DNA of 55,267 nucleotides, from assembly GCF_011752565.1 (NCBI RefSeq), contig NZ_VWXK01000039.1:1-55267 (forward strand), in the 5' to 3' direction. Both the position numbers and the translations under genes were made by a program. Shown here piece by piece: positions 1 to 8,164 of the stretch. The notes beneath the pieces are model-generated. The model was not told the origin of the DNA. It saw nothing but the letters and a program-made list of their open reading frames with translations, and did not search any database. Source of the stretch: Pantoea sp. Ap-967 (GTDB lineage: Bacteria; Pseudomonadota; Gammaproteobacteria; Pseudomonadales; Pseudomonadaceae). The stretch's first letter is position 1; each line of letters begins with the position of its first letter.

Positions 1-82
1 GCGTTTATTTTGAAGTTTTTTGCGAGAAACTCGTTTAGCTTCAAACACTTGACTCGCTGCGATCTCTCGTAGCGGGAGGCGA

Positions 83-110
83 ATCATACAGCGTTTTGAC
101 ACGCTGTCAA
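83..110 (-). promoter_or_regulatory. Downstream rRNA-operon-type sigma70 promoter
   Basis: Read on the minus strand, a perfect TTGACA (105-110) is separated by 16 bp from TATGAT (83-88), followed by a GC-rich discriminator (TTCGCCTCCC). This matches the layout of Pseudomonas rrn promoters and points off the left edge, where a 16S gene would be expected. That gene is not in the window, so the target is inferred. Confidence 0.75.
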
Positions 111-226
111 CACTCACCTCAACCGCTGGCGATCTTTCGATCGAAGCCCTTTCAGTGACTTCTTAACAAGCTAACTCGTTGAATTTCAAGGAGTTTGTTG
201 TTCCGATGTCGCTGGAAGTGGGGCGC

Positions 227-254
227 ATTATAAGGGGATTCGGAGGGGCGTCAA
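227..254 (-). promoter_or_regulatory. Upstream rRNA-operon-type sigma70 promoter
   Basis: Minus-strand TTGACG (249-254), 16-bp spacer and perfect TATAAT (227-232), followed by GCGCCCC. A/T-rich sequence (255-285) lies just upstream and could be an UP element. With the promoter at 83-110 it makes a tandem pair about 145 bp apart, both firing leftward out of the window, as is usual for stringently controlled rrn operons. Confidence 0.7.
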
Positions 255-339
255 CCTTTAATTTCAAGAATTTGAAATATAGAGGGGGAAGACCGTGTTA
301 CGGCTGGCAGGTGTCCGCCGCGACACGTTCAGCGCCTGG

Positions 340-564
340 GAGATCGAGCGCCGCCCGCGCGGCGCTTCGCGAGCTGCGCTCGCTCCTACGTTTGTTTCGG
401 GCCAGTGAGGCCTGGGGGATTGGCGCGCGAACGCCTTGGCGCATGCCTGGATATCGCGACGTACAAACAAGGGGCCGCGCGCGGTGGCCACATGAACACT
501 GGCCCGAAACAAACGTAGGAGCGAGCAAAGCTCGCGAAGCGCCGCGCGGGCGGCGCTCGATCTC
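340..564. repeat. Long inverted repeat with two 68-bp arms
   Basis: The arms at 340-407 and 497-564 are reverse complements except for about two mismatches (gagctgcgctc against gagctttgctc). Each arm holds three modules: a GAGATCGAGCGCC palindrome half, a REP-like unit ending CTCCTAC, and a GTTTGTTTCGGGCCAGTG tail. The roughly 90-bp loop has no convincing gene. Apart from the two promoters and this repeat I see nothing coding in 1-626; short ORFs there merely read through the repeat. Confidence 0.85.
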
Positions 565-626
565 ACAGGCGCCACACCTATAACGGCAGGCACCTCTCAA
601 ACCCAACCCGGTCTACAACAACCTCC

Positions 627-1238
627 TCAAACCACCCTCCCCGGCCTCCTGCCAACCCTGGACAACACCCGCGAAACCACAGGCACCCGCAGCACCATCA
701 ATACAACCCCAATACCCGCATAAATAGCCCACTCCCTCAAATCCGAGCGAACGATCCACAAAAAATGCAACAACCCCAACCCCAACACCCCATACACCAA
801 CCTGTGCAACTTCCTCCACCGCGCCCCCAACCGTCGCTGGCTATACCGGTTCGACGTCACCGCCAACACCAGCAACCCCAGAAACCCCAACGCCCCCACA
901 ATAATGTAGGGCCGCTTGCGCAGCTCCACCGCCAACTGCCCCCAGTCCAGCCCAAGGATGAAGAACAGGTACGCCATGATGTGCAACACAATATAGGCAA
1001 ATACCCACAACCCCAGCTGCCGGCGTACTACGATCCAACCCGACCACCCCGTCAGCTTCTGCAGCGGCGTCATACACAAGGTCACCAGCAGGAACGTCAG
1101 CGCCCCAAGCCCAAGGCGGTCCATGATGATCTTCCCAGGGTCCGGCCCCAGCAGGTTCATCGCCGCCTCATACAACCACCACGCGGGGAACAGGCAGCCC
1201 ACCATGAAAATGGCCAGCCGAAACCAGGGATAGCGCAT
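627..1238 (-). CDS. msrQ: MsrQ, heme-binding membrane subunit of the MsrPQ methionine sulfoxide reductase
   Basis: 203-residue inner-membrane protein of the MsrQ/YedZ family with about six hydrophobic segments. It passes electrons from the respiratory chain or a flavin reductase through b-type heme to periplasmic MsrP. Histidines in VLHIMAYL, RKLHRLVYG and LLHFLWIV fit the family's heme ligands. I chose ATG at 1238, which shares its A with the TGA of msrP (TGATG), over an in-frame TTG one codon upstream. The coupling and order match msrPQ operons elsewhere. Confidence 0.93.
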   Translation of the reverse strand: MRYPWFRLAIFMVGCLFPAWWLYEAAMNLLGPDPGKIIMDRLGLGALTFLLVTLCMTPLQKLTGWSGWIVVRRQLGLWVFAYIVLHIMAYLFFILGLDWGQLAVELRKRPYIIVGALGFLGLLVLAVTSNRYSQRRLGARWRKLHRLVYGVLGLGLLHFLWIVRSDLREWAIYAGIGVVLMVLRVPVVSRVLSRVGRRPGRVV

Positions 1239-2251
1239 CAATAGTTCTTCCGCAGGTCGAGCCCGGTGTACAGCGACGCCACCTCATCGGCGTAGCCATT
1301 GAACATCTGCGTCTCCCGCACGTTGGGACTGAACAGCCCGCTGGGCAAGCGCCGCTCACGTGCCTGGCTCCAGCGCGGGTGGTCGACGGTTGGGTTGACG
1401 TTGGCATAGAAGCCGTACTCGGTAGGCGCCAACCCTTCCCAGGTCGTGCCCGGTTGCTCGGCCACCAGGCTGATGCGCACGATCGACTTGATGCTCTTGA
1501 ACCCATACTTCCACGGCACCACCAACCGCAGCGGCGCGCCATTCTGGTTGGCCAGCTCCCGGCCATACATGCCAACCGCCAGAATGGCCAAGGGATGCAT
1601 GGCCTCATCCAGGCGCAAGCCTTCCCTATACGGCCAGTCGATCAAGGCGAACCCCGAGCGCTGCCCGGGCATGTGCTCAGGGTCCTTCAACGTTTCGAAG
1701 CGCACGTAGCGCGCCTTGGAAGTCGGCTCCACCTGCTTGAGCACCTGCGCCAAGGGAAAGCCCAGCCAGGGAATGACCATCGACCATGCCTCGACACAAC
1801 GCAACCGGTAGATGCGCTCCTCAAGCTGGTAGGGTTTGACGAAGTCTTCCAGCGCGTAGCGCCCCGGCTTACCCACCTCGCCATCGACCACCACGCTCCA
1901 GGGTTCGGTCTTCAGGCTGCCTCCATTGGCTGCCGGGTCGCCCTTGTCGGGCCCGAACTCATAGAAGTTGTTGTAGTGGGTAGCGTCCTTGAACGGGGTA
2001 ATTGCCTCGTCCCTGACCGTGACTGCCTGCCACTGCGTAGCCGCCAGCTTGTCCTTGAACCAGGCCGGAGCGGCGCCGGCCTCGGCATCGGCGTAGCGGC
2101 TGGCATCGGCTGCATGGCCCACACCAGGCAACGCGCCCAGGGCCAGGCCTGCCAGCGAACCACCCAGCAGGGTGCGACGGGAAAGGTAGATGCCTTCGGG
2201 GGTGATCTCTGCCGGCTTGCAGTCGGAGGAGCGGGGAAGCTTGATGAGCAT
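1238..2251 (-). CDS. msrP: MsrP, periplasmic molybdopterin methionine sulfoxide reductase catalytic subunit
   Basis: 337-residue Mo-molybdopterin oxidoreductase that reduces methionine sulfoxide in oxidised periplasmic proteins, using electrons from MsrQ. A twin-arginine signal is visible (SRRTLLGG, residues 24-31, then a hydrophobic stretch to GHA), so export is by Tat with cofactor already bound. The Cys in IYRLRCVEAW (about residue 152) is the expected Mo ligand. ATG at 2251 is preceded by GGAG at 6-nt spacing; a longer in-frame start four codons upstream is less likely. Length is close to E. coli MsrP (334 aa). Confidence 0.94.
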   Translation of the reverse strand: MLIKLPRSSDCKPAEITPEGIYLSRRTLLGGSLAGLALGALPGVGHAADASRYADAEAGAAPAWFKDKLAATQWQAVTVRDEAITPFKDATHYNNFYEFGPDKGDPAANGGSLKTEPWSVVVDGEVGKPGRYALEDFVKPYQLEERIYRLRCVEAWSMVIPWLGFPLAQVLKQVEPTSKARYVRFETLKDPEHMPGQRSGFALIDWPYREGLRLDEAMHPLAILAVGMYGRELANQNGAPLRLVVPWKYGFKSIKSIVRISLVAEQPGTTWEGLAPTEYGFYANVNPTVDHPRWSQARERRLPSGLFSPNVRETQMFNGYADEVASLYTGLDLRKNY

Positions 2252-2330
2252 GGGCGGCTCCACAGCACGGGATAACGGATGTACCCGTAAGACTGTGGAG
2301 CCGGAAGGTTATTCCAGCATTAAGCGATTT

Positions 2331-3182
2331 TCACGCTTTGCGCCGGCGCGCCTTCAGCAGGAACTGGATAGGGCCAGACGCTGCATAGGCAAGGAAGATC
2401 AGCAGCAGGATGCGCGGCGGGTCGCTGAACACCACGGCAAACACCAGCACCACCGCCAGGATCGCCACGAACGGCACGCGCCCCTTGAGGTCCAGCTCCT
2501 TGAAGCTGTTGTACTTGATGTTGCTGACCATCAGCATGCCGGCAGCCGCCACCAGCAGGGCCACCAGGAACGACAGCTTCGAGCCCTGGATGCCATAGTC
2601 GCTGAATGCCCACACGGTTCCCGCCACCACACCGGCCGCGGCCGGGCTGGCCAGGCCGATGAAATAGCGTTTGTCGGCGGTGCCGACCTGGGTGTTGAAG
2701 CGGGCCAGGCGCAGCGCCGCACCGGCTACATAGATGAAGGCGACCATCCAGCCGACCTTGCCCATGTCGCCCAGCGCCCAGCCAAAGGCCAGCAAGGCCG
2801 GGGCGACACCGAAGGCAACCATGTCCGACAGCGAGTCGTACTCGGCGCCGAAGGCACTCTGGGTATTGGTCATGCGTGCAACACGGCCATCCAGGCCATC
2901 GAGCACCATGGCAACGAAGATGGCGATGGCGGCAAAGGCGAAATACTTGCTCGCCTCGCGTGGGTCACCGGCACTCAGGGCGCTCTGTGCGCTCATCGAG
3001 CTGATGATGGAATAGAAGCCGGCAAACAGGTTGGCGGTGGTGAACAGGTTGGGCAGCAGGTAGATGCCGCGGTGGCGCACCTTGCGGCCTTCGGCGTCAT
3101 GCCCTTCTTCAACGTGCTCATCGACAGGTAGCAGGCTTTCGGCGTCGGAGGCCTTGTTCGGCTCTTCGGGACGTTCGCTCAT
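2331..3182 (-). CDS. pssA: CDP-diacylglycerol--serine O-phosphatidyltransferase
   Basis: 283-residue membrane enzyme of the CDP-alcohol phosphatidyltransferase family. It makes phosphatidylserine, the precursor of phosphatidylethanolamine. The family signature is clear: DGLDGRVAR, then FGAEYDSLSD with the catalytic aspartates. Several hydrophobic segments follow. The acidic N-terminal 35 residues (EEPNKASDAES and on) precede the first membrane segment (YLLPNLFTTANLF). It lies downstream of ilvC beyond a strong terminator, so it probably has its own promoter. The 79-bp gap to msrP shows no clear hairpin. Confidence 0.95.
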   Translation of the reverse strand: MSERPEEPNKASDAESLLPVDEHVEEGHDAEGRKVRHRGIYLLPNLFTTANLFAGFYSIISSMSAQSALSAGDPREASKYFAFAAIAIFVAMVLDGLDGRVARMTNTQSAFGAEYDSLSDMVAFGVAPALLAFGWALGDMGKVGWMVAFIYVAGAALRLARFNTQVGTADKRYFIGLASPAAAGVVAGTVWAFSDYGIQGSKLSFLVALLVAAAGMLMVSNIKYNSFKELDLKGRVPFVAILAVVLVFAVVFSDPPRILLLIFLAYAASGPIQFLLKARRRKA

Positions 3183-3290
3183 GGAGGGTACCTTGCAACA
3201 GGGTGGAAAATGTTCGACACGGGCCCGCGAAACAGGTTCTAACGGCGGGCCACTGGTCTGCTTTATACCAGAAGCAGGCAGCCAGAACGA

Positions 3291-3316
3291 AAAAACGCGG
3301 CCGAAGCCGCGTTTTT
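3291..3316 (-). terminator. Intrinsic terminator downstream of ilvC
   Basis: Perfect 11-bp stem (AAAAACGCGGC / GCCGCGTTTTT) with a CGAA/TTCG tetraloop and a U-run on the minus strand, 16 bp after the ilvC stop. It should end the ilvIHC transcript; the A/T symmetry could let it work both ways. Confidence 0.9.
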
Positions 3317-3332
3317 CATGAAGCGATGTTAC

Positions 3333-4349
3333 TTAGTTCTTGGATTTGTCGACGATCTTGTTCGCCGAGATCCAAGGCATCATCGAGCGCAGTTGCTCGC
3401 CGATGATCTCGATGCCGTGCGAAGCGTTGTTACGACGCTTGGCGGTCATCGATGGGTAGTTGGTAGCGCCTTCGGAGATGAACATCTTCGCGTACTCGCC
3501 GTCCTGGATGCGCTTCAGAGCATTGCGCATGGCCTTGCGGGATTCTTCGTTGATGACTTCTGGGCCGGTGACGTACTCACCGTACTCGGCGTTGTTGGAG
3601 ATCGAGTAGTTCATGTTGGCGATGCCGCCTTCGTACATGAGGTCAACGATCAGCTTCAGCTCGTGCAGGCACTCGAAGTAGGCCATTTCTGGCGCGTAAC
3701 CAGCTTCAACCAGGGTTTCGAAACCGGCTTTGACCAGCTCGACGGTACCGCCGCACAGAACGGCTTGCTCACCGAACAGGTCGGTTTCAGTCTCGTCCTT
3801 GAAGGTGGTTTCGATGATGCCGGTACGGCCGCCACCGACGCCAGCGGCGTAGGACAGGGCGACGTTCTTGGCGTTGCCCGAAGCGTCCTGGTAGATAGCG
3901 ATCAGGTCAGGGATACCGCCGCCTTTGACGAACTCGGAGCGAACGGTGTGGCCCGGGGCCTTCGGCGCGATCATGATCACGTCGAGGTCGGCACGCGGAA
4001 CAACCTGGTTGTAGTGGATCGAGAAGCCGTGGGAGAAGGCCAGGGTAGCGCCCTTCTTGATGTTCGGCTCGATTTCGTTCTTGTACAGAGCGCCCTGGAA
4101 CTCGTCCGGGGTCAGGATCATCACCAGGTCAGCCGCAGCGACAGCGGTGGCCACGTCGGCAACTTTCAGGCCGTGGGCTTCAGCCTTGGCAACGGTAGCC
4201 GAACCTTTACGCAGACCGACGGTAACGTCTACACCGGAGTCCTTCAGGTTGCACGCCTGGGCGTGGCCTTGGGAACCGTAACCGATGATGGCGACTTTCT
4301 TACCCTGGATGATGGAAAGGTCGCAGTCTTTATCGTAGAAAACTTTCAT
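3333..4349 (-). CDS. ilvC: Ketol-acid reductoisomerase (NADP+)
   Basis: 338 residues, the short class I KARI length. It converts acetolactate or acetohydroxybutyrate to the dihydroxy acids of valine and isoleucine synthesis, using NADPH and Mg2+. The Rossmann motif GYGSQGHAQACNLKDSG is at about residues 24-40. The C-terminal metal-binding region carries DLFGEQAVLCGG and the glutamates of YFECLHELKLIVDL. Third gene of ilvI-ilvH-ilvC, 55 bp after ilvH with no visible terminator between, so co-transcription is likely. Confidence 0.98.
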   Translation of the reverse strand: MKVFYDKDCDLSIIQGKKVAIIGYGSQGHAQACNLKDSGVDVTVGLRKGSATVAKAEAHGLKVADVATAVAAADLVMILTPDEFQGALYKNEIEPNIKKGATLAFSHGFSIHYNQVVPRADLDVIMIAPKAPGHTVRSEFVKGGGIPDLIAIYQDASGNAKNVALSYAAGVGGGRTGIIETTFKDETETDLFGEQAVLCGGTVELVKAGFETLVEAGYAPEMAYFECLHELKLIVDLMYEGGIANMNYSISNNAEYGEYVTGPEVINEESRKAMRNALKRIQDGEYAKMFISEGATNYPSMTAKRRNNASHGIEIIGEQLRSMMPWISANKIVDKSKN

Positions 4350-4404
4350 GAAAATACCCCTGGTTATATCTCGGCCCCTGCGGAGCCATCGCTAATTTTT
4401 GAAT

Positions 4405-4896
4405 TTAGATGCTGAGCACTTTGTCGCCACGGGCAATGCCGGTAACGCCGCTGCGCACGGTTTCGAGAATCGATGCGGTGCCAATTGCCTGGATGAAGCT
4501 GTCCAGTTTGTCGCTGGTGCCGCTCAGCTGCACGGTGTACACGCTGGCGGTCACGTCGACGATCTGGCCACGGAAGATATCCGTGGTGCGCTTGATCTCG
4601 GCGCGCTGGGCACCGGTGGCCTTGACCTTGACCAGCATCAGTTCACGCTCGATGTGAGCGCTTTCCGACAGGTCGACGAGTTTCACCACCTCGACCAGCT
4701 TGTTCAGGTTCTTGGTGATCTGCTCGATCACTTCGTCATGGCCAACGGTAGTCAGCGTCAGACGCGACAGGGTCGGGTCTTCGGTCGGCGCCACGGTCAG
4801 GCTTTCAATGTTGTAGTTGCGCTGGGAGAACAGGCCGACCACACGGGACAGAGCACCGGGTTCGTTTTCCAGCAGCAGGGAAATGATGTGCCGCAT
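4405..4896 (-). CDS. ilvH: Acetolactate synthase small (regulatory) subunit
   Basis: 163 residues. The N-terminal ACT domain (HIISLLLENEPGALSRVVGLF) binds valine for feedback inhibition and stimulates the large subunit. The C-terminal half is the ALS_ss domain. ATG follows the ilvI TGA after one base (TGATATG), consistent with translational coupling and 1:1 production of the two subunits. Confidence 0.97.
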   Translation of the reverse strand: MRHIISLLLENEPGALSRVVGLFSQRNYNIESLTVAPTEDPTLSRLTLTTVGHDEVIEQITKNLNKLVEVVKLVDLSESAHIERELMLVKVKATGAQRAEIKRTTDIFRGQIVDVTASVYTVQLSGTSDKLDSFIQAIGTASILETVRSGVTGIARGDKVLSI

Positions 4897-4897
4897 A

Positions 4898-6622
4898 TCA
4901 GGTACGCTCCGTCTTGCTCAGCCACATGTCACGCATCGAGCCATCCTTGATCTGCATCGGATAGACGTGCTCGCTGCGGTCGACCGCGATGTCGATGAAC
5001 ACCAGGCGGTCCTTCATCGCAAACGCTTCTTCCAGCTTCGGCTTGAGGTCCTTCAGGCTGGTGATGCGGATGCCCACATGGCCATAGGCCTCGGCCAGCT
5101 TGATGAAGTCAGGCAGCGACTCGACGTAGGAGTGCGAGTGACGGCCGTTGTAGGCCATGTCCTGCCACTGGCGAACCATGCCCAGTACACCGTTGTTCAG
5201 GTTGACGATTTTCACCGGCAAGCCGTACTGCATGCAGGTGGACAGCTCCTGGATGTTCATCTGGATACTGCCTTCGCCGGTCACGCAGGCCACGTCCTGG
5301 TCGGGGAAGTTGAGCTTCACGCCCATCGCCGCCGGGAAGCCGAAGCCCATGGTGCCCAGGCCACCGGAGTTGATCCAGCGGTTCGGCTTGTTGAAGCGGT
5401 AGTACTGCGCAGCGAACATCTGATGCTGGCCCACGTCGGAGGTGACGAAGGCATCGCCATGGGTCACTTCGCACAGGGTCTCGATGACTTTCTGCGGCTT
5501 GATGACATTGCCGTCACCCTTGTCGTAAGGGAACAGTTCGCCATCGCCACGCCACTCGTCGATCTGCTTCCACCAGGCATCCAGCGCCGCCTTGTCAGGC
5601 TGCTCGCCGATTTCCTTGAGGATGCCGAGCATTTCGCTGAGCACGCTGTCGACCGGGCCTACGATCGGCACGTCGGCCTTGATCATCTTGGAGATCGACG
5701 CCGGGTCGATATCGACGTGGATGATCTTGGCGTTCGGGCAGAACTTGGCCGGGCCGTTGACCACGCGGTCGTCGAAACGCGCACCGACGGCGAAGATCAC
5801 GTCGGCATTGTGCATGGCCATGTTGGCAGTGAAGCTGCCGTGCATGCCGAGCATGCCGAGGAACTGGCGATCGGTACCCGGGAAGCCACCCAGCCCCATG
5901 AGGGTGTTGGTGACCGGCAGGTTCAGCGACTTGGCGATTTCGGTCAGGGCTTCGGAGCCACCGCCGAGAATCACGCCGCCGCCGGCGTAGACGATCGGGC
6001 GCTTGGCAGCCAGCAGCATCTCGGCCGCCTTGCGGATCTGGCCGGAGTGGCCACGTACCGCCGGGCTGTAGGAGCGCAGCTTGACCTTCTTCGGATAGAC
6101 GTACTCGAACTTCTCGGCCGGATTGGTCATATCTTTTGGAATGTCGACCACGACCGGGCCTGGGCGACCGGATTGCGCCAGGTAGAAGGCTTTCTTGAGT
6201 ACTTCAGGGATCTCGGTCGGGTTCTTGATCATGAAGCTGTGCTTCACGATCGGCCGCGAGATACCGATCATGTCGGTTTCCTGGAAGGCATCGGTGCCCA
6301 CCATGGTGCTAGGCACCTGGCCGGACAGGATGACCATCGGGATGGAGTCCATGTAGGCGGTGGCGATGCCGGTAATGGCATTGGTCGCGCCCGGGCCGGA
6401 GGTTACCAGCACCACACCGGCCTTGCCGGTGGCGCGGGCGTAGCCGTCCGCCATATGGGTTGCCGCCTGCTCGTGGCGAACCAGGATGTGTTCCACTTCC
6501 GGTTCTTTGAACAGTGCGTCGTAAACATGAAGGAGAGCACCACCAGGGTACCCGTAGATGTGCTTAACGCCTTCGTCACGCAAGAAGCGGACGACCATCT
6601 CAGCGCCAGATAAAAGCTCCAC
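4898..6622 (-). CDS. ilvI: Acetolactate synthase large (catalytic) subunit
   Basis: 574-residue thiamine-diphosphate/FAD enzyme that condenses pyruvate with pyruvate or 2-oxobutyrate at the head of branched-chain amino acid synthesis. The catalytic Glu of the PYR domain lies in VRHEQAATHMADGYARATGK. The ThDP/Mg motif reads VTGEGSIQMN, with GEG where many enzymes have GDG; as far as I recall this is normal for pseudomonads. I chose GTG at 6622 (VELLSGAEMV) because GAGGTGAAC lies just upstream. An in-frame ATG at 6697 has no ribosome-binding site. Confidence 0.96.
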   Translation of the reverse strand: MELLSGAEMVVRFLRDEGVKHIYGYPGGALLHVYDALFKEPEVEHILVRHEQAATHMADGYARATGKAGVVLVTSGPGATNAITGIATAYMDSIPMVILSGQVPSTMVGTDAFQETDMIGISRPIVKHSFMIKNPTEIPEVLKKAFYLAQSGRPGPVVVDIPKDMTNPAEKFEYVYPKKVKLRSYSPAVRGHSGQIRKAAEMLLAAKRPIVYAGGGVILGGGSEALTEIAKSLNLPVTNTLMGLGGFPGTDRQFLGMLGMHGSFTANMAMHNADVIFAVGARFDDRVVNGPAKFCPNAKIIHVDIDPASISKMIKADVPIVGPVDSVLSEMLGILKEIGEQPDKAALDAWWKQIDEWRGDGELFPYDKGDGNVIKPQKVIETLCEVTHGDAFVTSDVGQHQMFAAQYYRFNKPNRWINSGGLGTMGFGFPAAMGVKLNFPDQDVACVTGEGSIQMNIQELSTCMQYGLPVKIVNLNNGVLGMVRQWQDMAYNGRHSHSYVESLPDFIKLAEAYGHVGIRITSLKDLKPKLEEAFAMKDRLVFIDIAVDRSEHVYPMQIKDGSMRDMWLSKTERT

Positions 6623-6870
6623 GTTGTTCACCTCTAAAACGCCAGAATACCGCCCTCGATGGACGGGTCTTAATAGGTTTACTGCCAAGCAGAGCATGAG
6701 CGAACGTCAGCACTGACTGAGCAAGTATTGGGAGCGCCCCAGAGTGTTGCGGGGTTATCCCACCCAGCGCGAGGTAACGCGTTGCGGGGTGTAACAGGTC
6801 GGCGCGGGTGTGCGCCTCATGATCTGCTTAGCGGGTCTGCTTCTGGCAGTCCCTCTACAGCGGAATCTGG

Positions 6871-6899
6871 ATTCTTGTGATTTGGCGGCAACAAGTCAA
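6871..6899 (-). promoter_or_regulatory. Candidate sigma70 promoter of ilvIHC
   Basis: Minus-strand TTGACT (6894-6899), 17-bp spacer, AAGAAT (6871-6876; 4/6 match). It would leave a leader of about 240 nt before the ilvI GTG. The 6623-7030 gap otherwise holds a terminator and a direct repeat of ACCCCGCAAC; I could not fold a convincing terminator/antiterminator pair. Confidence 0.45.
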
Positions 6900-6984
6900 G
6901 AAAAATTATTGCCAATTTTCCCCCAAGATGAATTCCTGCCACCACTAAAAACCTAGTCGGCAGCAGAAAAAAGAAGATTTCCAC

Positions 6985-7012
6985 AAAAAAGGGCCACAAT
7001 CTGCGGGCCTTG
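6985..7012 (-). terminator. Intrinsic terminator after yqcC
   Basis: On the minus strand AAGGCC pairs with GGCCCTT around a 10-nt loop, with one bulged C, followed by a run of T. It starts about 20 bp after the yqcC stop and should end the mrcB-lipoprotein-yqcC transcript. Confidence 0.65.
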
Positions 7013-7030
7013 AAGGAAAAACTGAAGAAA

Positions 7031-7363
7031 TCAGGCGGAAGGAGCGATCAATTGGTCGAAAGCTGCCAACAGTCGGCGCAGCTCGCGACTTTGCTCCGGC
7101 CGATTGGTGAACACCGTTTCGGCCATCACCAGGATGCTCGAAGCATTGGGCAGCGGCTGGCCCAGCTCGATGATGATCTTCATGCGTGGCAGGAAGATCC
7201 ACTGCAGCCACTGCTCGAAGCTCAAGGTATCCACCGCGAACGGCACGGTGCTGGCCAGCGCTTCGTCGCTGGGGGCCTCGTCGTCCCACCAGCCCTGCAC
7301 CTGCAGCTCACGCTCGATGAGCAGCAGGTGGTCGGCGATGTCGAGGATCCGCTGCTCGACCAT
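7031..7363 (-). CDS. YqcC family protein (DUF446)
   Basis: 110-residue soluble protein resembling the YqcC/DUF446 family, whose function is not established. Recognisable stretch: SFEQWLQWIFLPRMK followed by LPNASSILVMAE. ATG at 7363 overlaps the TGA of the upstream lipoprotein gene (TGATG), so the two are translationally coupled. A longer reading back to 7450 would lie inside that gene and is rejected. Last gene of the mrcB operon. Confidence 0.85.
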   Translation of the reverse strand: MVEQRILDIADHLLLIERELQVQGWWDDEAPSDEALASTVPFAVDTLSFEQWLQWIFLPRMKIIIELGQPLPNASSILVMAETVFTNRPEQSRELRRLLAAFDQLIAPSA

Positions 7364-8136
7364 CAGGAGCTCACCCGTGCTTTCTGCCGGGCCAGTGCGG
7401 CGCCGGCGCTGTCGCCCTGCTTCTCGCGGGCCTGGGCGATGGTGTTCCACAGCTCGGCCTGCAGGTCAGGGCGGCCGTTGGCGTAGGTCAGGGCGCGGCG
7501 TGCCAGTTGCTCGGCCTGGGGCGCATCGCCCTGGGACAGGCGCACCTGGGCCAGGCGGAACAGCACCTGCGGCTCGCGCGGGGCGATACGCTGGGCGCGC
7601 TCCAGGCTGGAGGCGGCGCCATTGAAGTCACCGCTGCCCTGTTGCGACTGGGCCGTGGTCAGCAGCGCCAGCACCGGGCCGTCGAGCTGTTCGTCGGCCG
7701 ACAGGCCACCGGATGCGCCGCTGCGGGGAATGCCGGTGGGTGCGCTGGTGGCGGCCGGGGCGCTGTTCATCGAGGCGATGTCGAACGGTTCGTCGGCAAT
7801 CGGGTTGGGATTGGTGGTCATCGGCGCCGATGTTTCAGGGCCGGGGGTAATCGGCCCGGTGCTGATCGGCGCCGCCCCGTTGTTCGCCGGGAAGGTCTGG
7901 ATGCCGGAGGCACCGGCGCCCTGCGGGATCATCACGGTGACGCCGGAGTCCTCAGGCAGCGACTGCGCCTGCGCGGTGCCACGCCCCGTCGCCACAGGGG
8001 CACGGTTGGCCTGCATCCGTTCACTGTTGGACACCCGGGTGCTGGAATCCACCACCGGGATATTGCCGCGCTGGACGCTGGAACACCCCTGGAGCACTAC
8101 CAGCGCCGTCACGGCAGGAAACAGCCACTTATTCAA
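7363..8136 (-). CDS. TPR-containing lipoprotein downstream of PBP1B
   Basis: About 257 residues. A short hydrophobic signal ends in a lipobox (VVLQGC|SS), so the mature protein is probably lipid-anchored on the periplasmic side. A long Pro/Ser/Thr/Ala-rich linker (about residues 30-150) leads to a C-terminal tetratricopeptide-like region (AQSQQGSGDFNGAASSLERA and two more helical pairs). The start is uncertain: TTG at 8136 has GAGGTG just upstream and gives a compact signal peptide, while ATG at 8148 adds MRCE. The gene follows mrcB within 30 bp, so a role as an adaptor or cofactor of PBP1B is plausible but inferred from position only. Confidence 0.8.
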   Translation of the reverse strand: MNKWLFPAVTALVVLQGCSSVQRGNIPVVDSSTRVSNSERMQANRAPVATGRGTAQAQSLPEDSGVTVMIPQGAGASGIQTFPANNGAAPISTGPITPGPETSAPMTTNPNPIADEPFDIASMNSAPAATSAPTGIPRSGASGGLSADEQLDGPVLALLTTAQSQQGSGDFNGAASSLERAQRIAPREPQVLFRLAQVRLSQGDAPQAEQLARRALTYANGRPDLQAELWNTIAQAREKQGDSAGAALARQKARVSS

Positions 8137-8164
8137 TTCACACCTCATCAATGCTGCTCAGGGC

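Noticed and set aside
179..583. Short ORFs across the 1-626 gap
   Set aside because: They read through the inverted repeat, overlap on both strands, and have no coding character.
4817..6613. 598-aa plus-strand ORF opposite ilvI
   Set aside because: Antisense shadow of acetolactate synthase; no motif.
6755..6820. 21-codon ORF (MRRTPAPTC...) in the ilvI leader
   Set aside because: It has two Val and no Leu or Ile codons and a poor ribosome-binding site, so it does not look like a branched-chain attenuator peptide.
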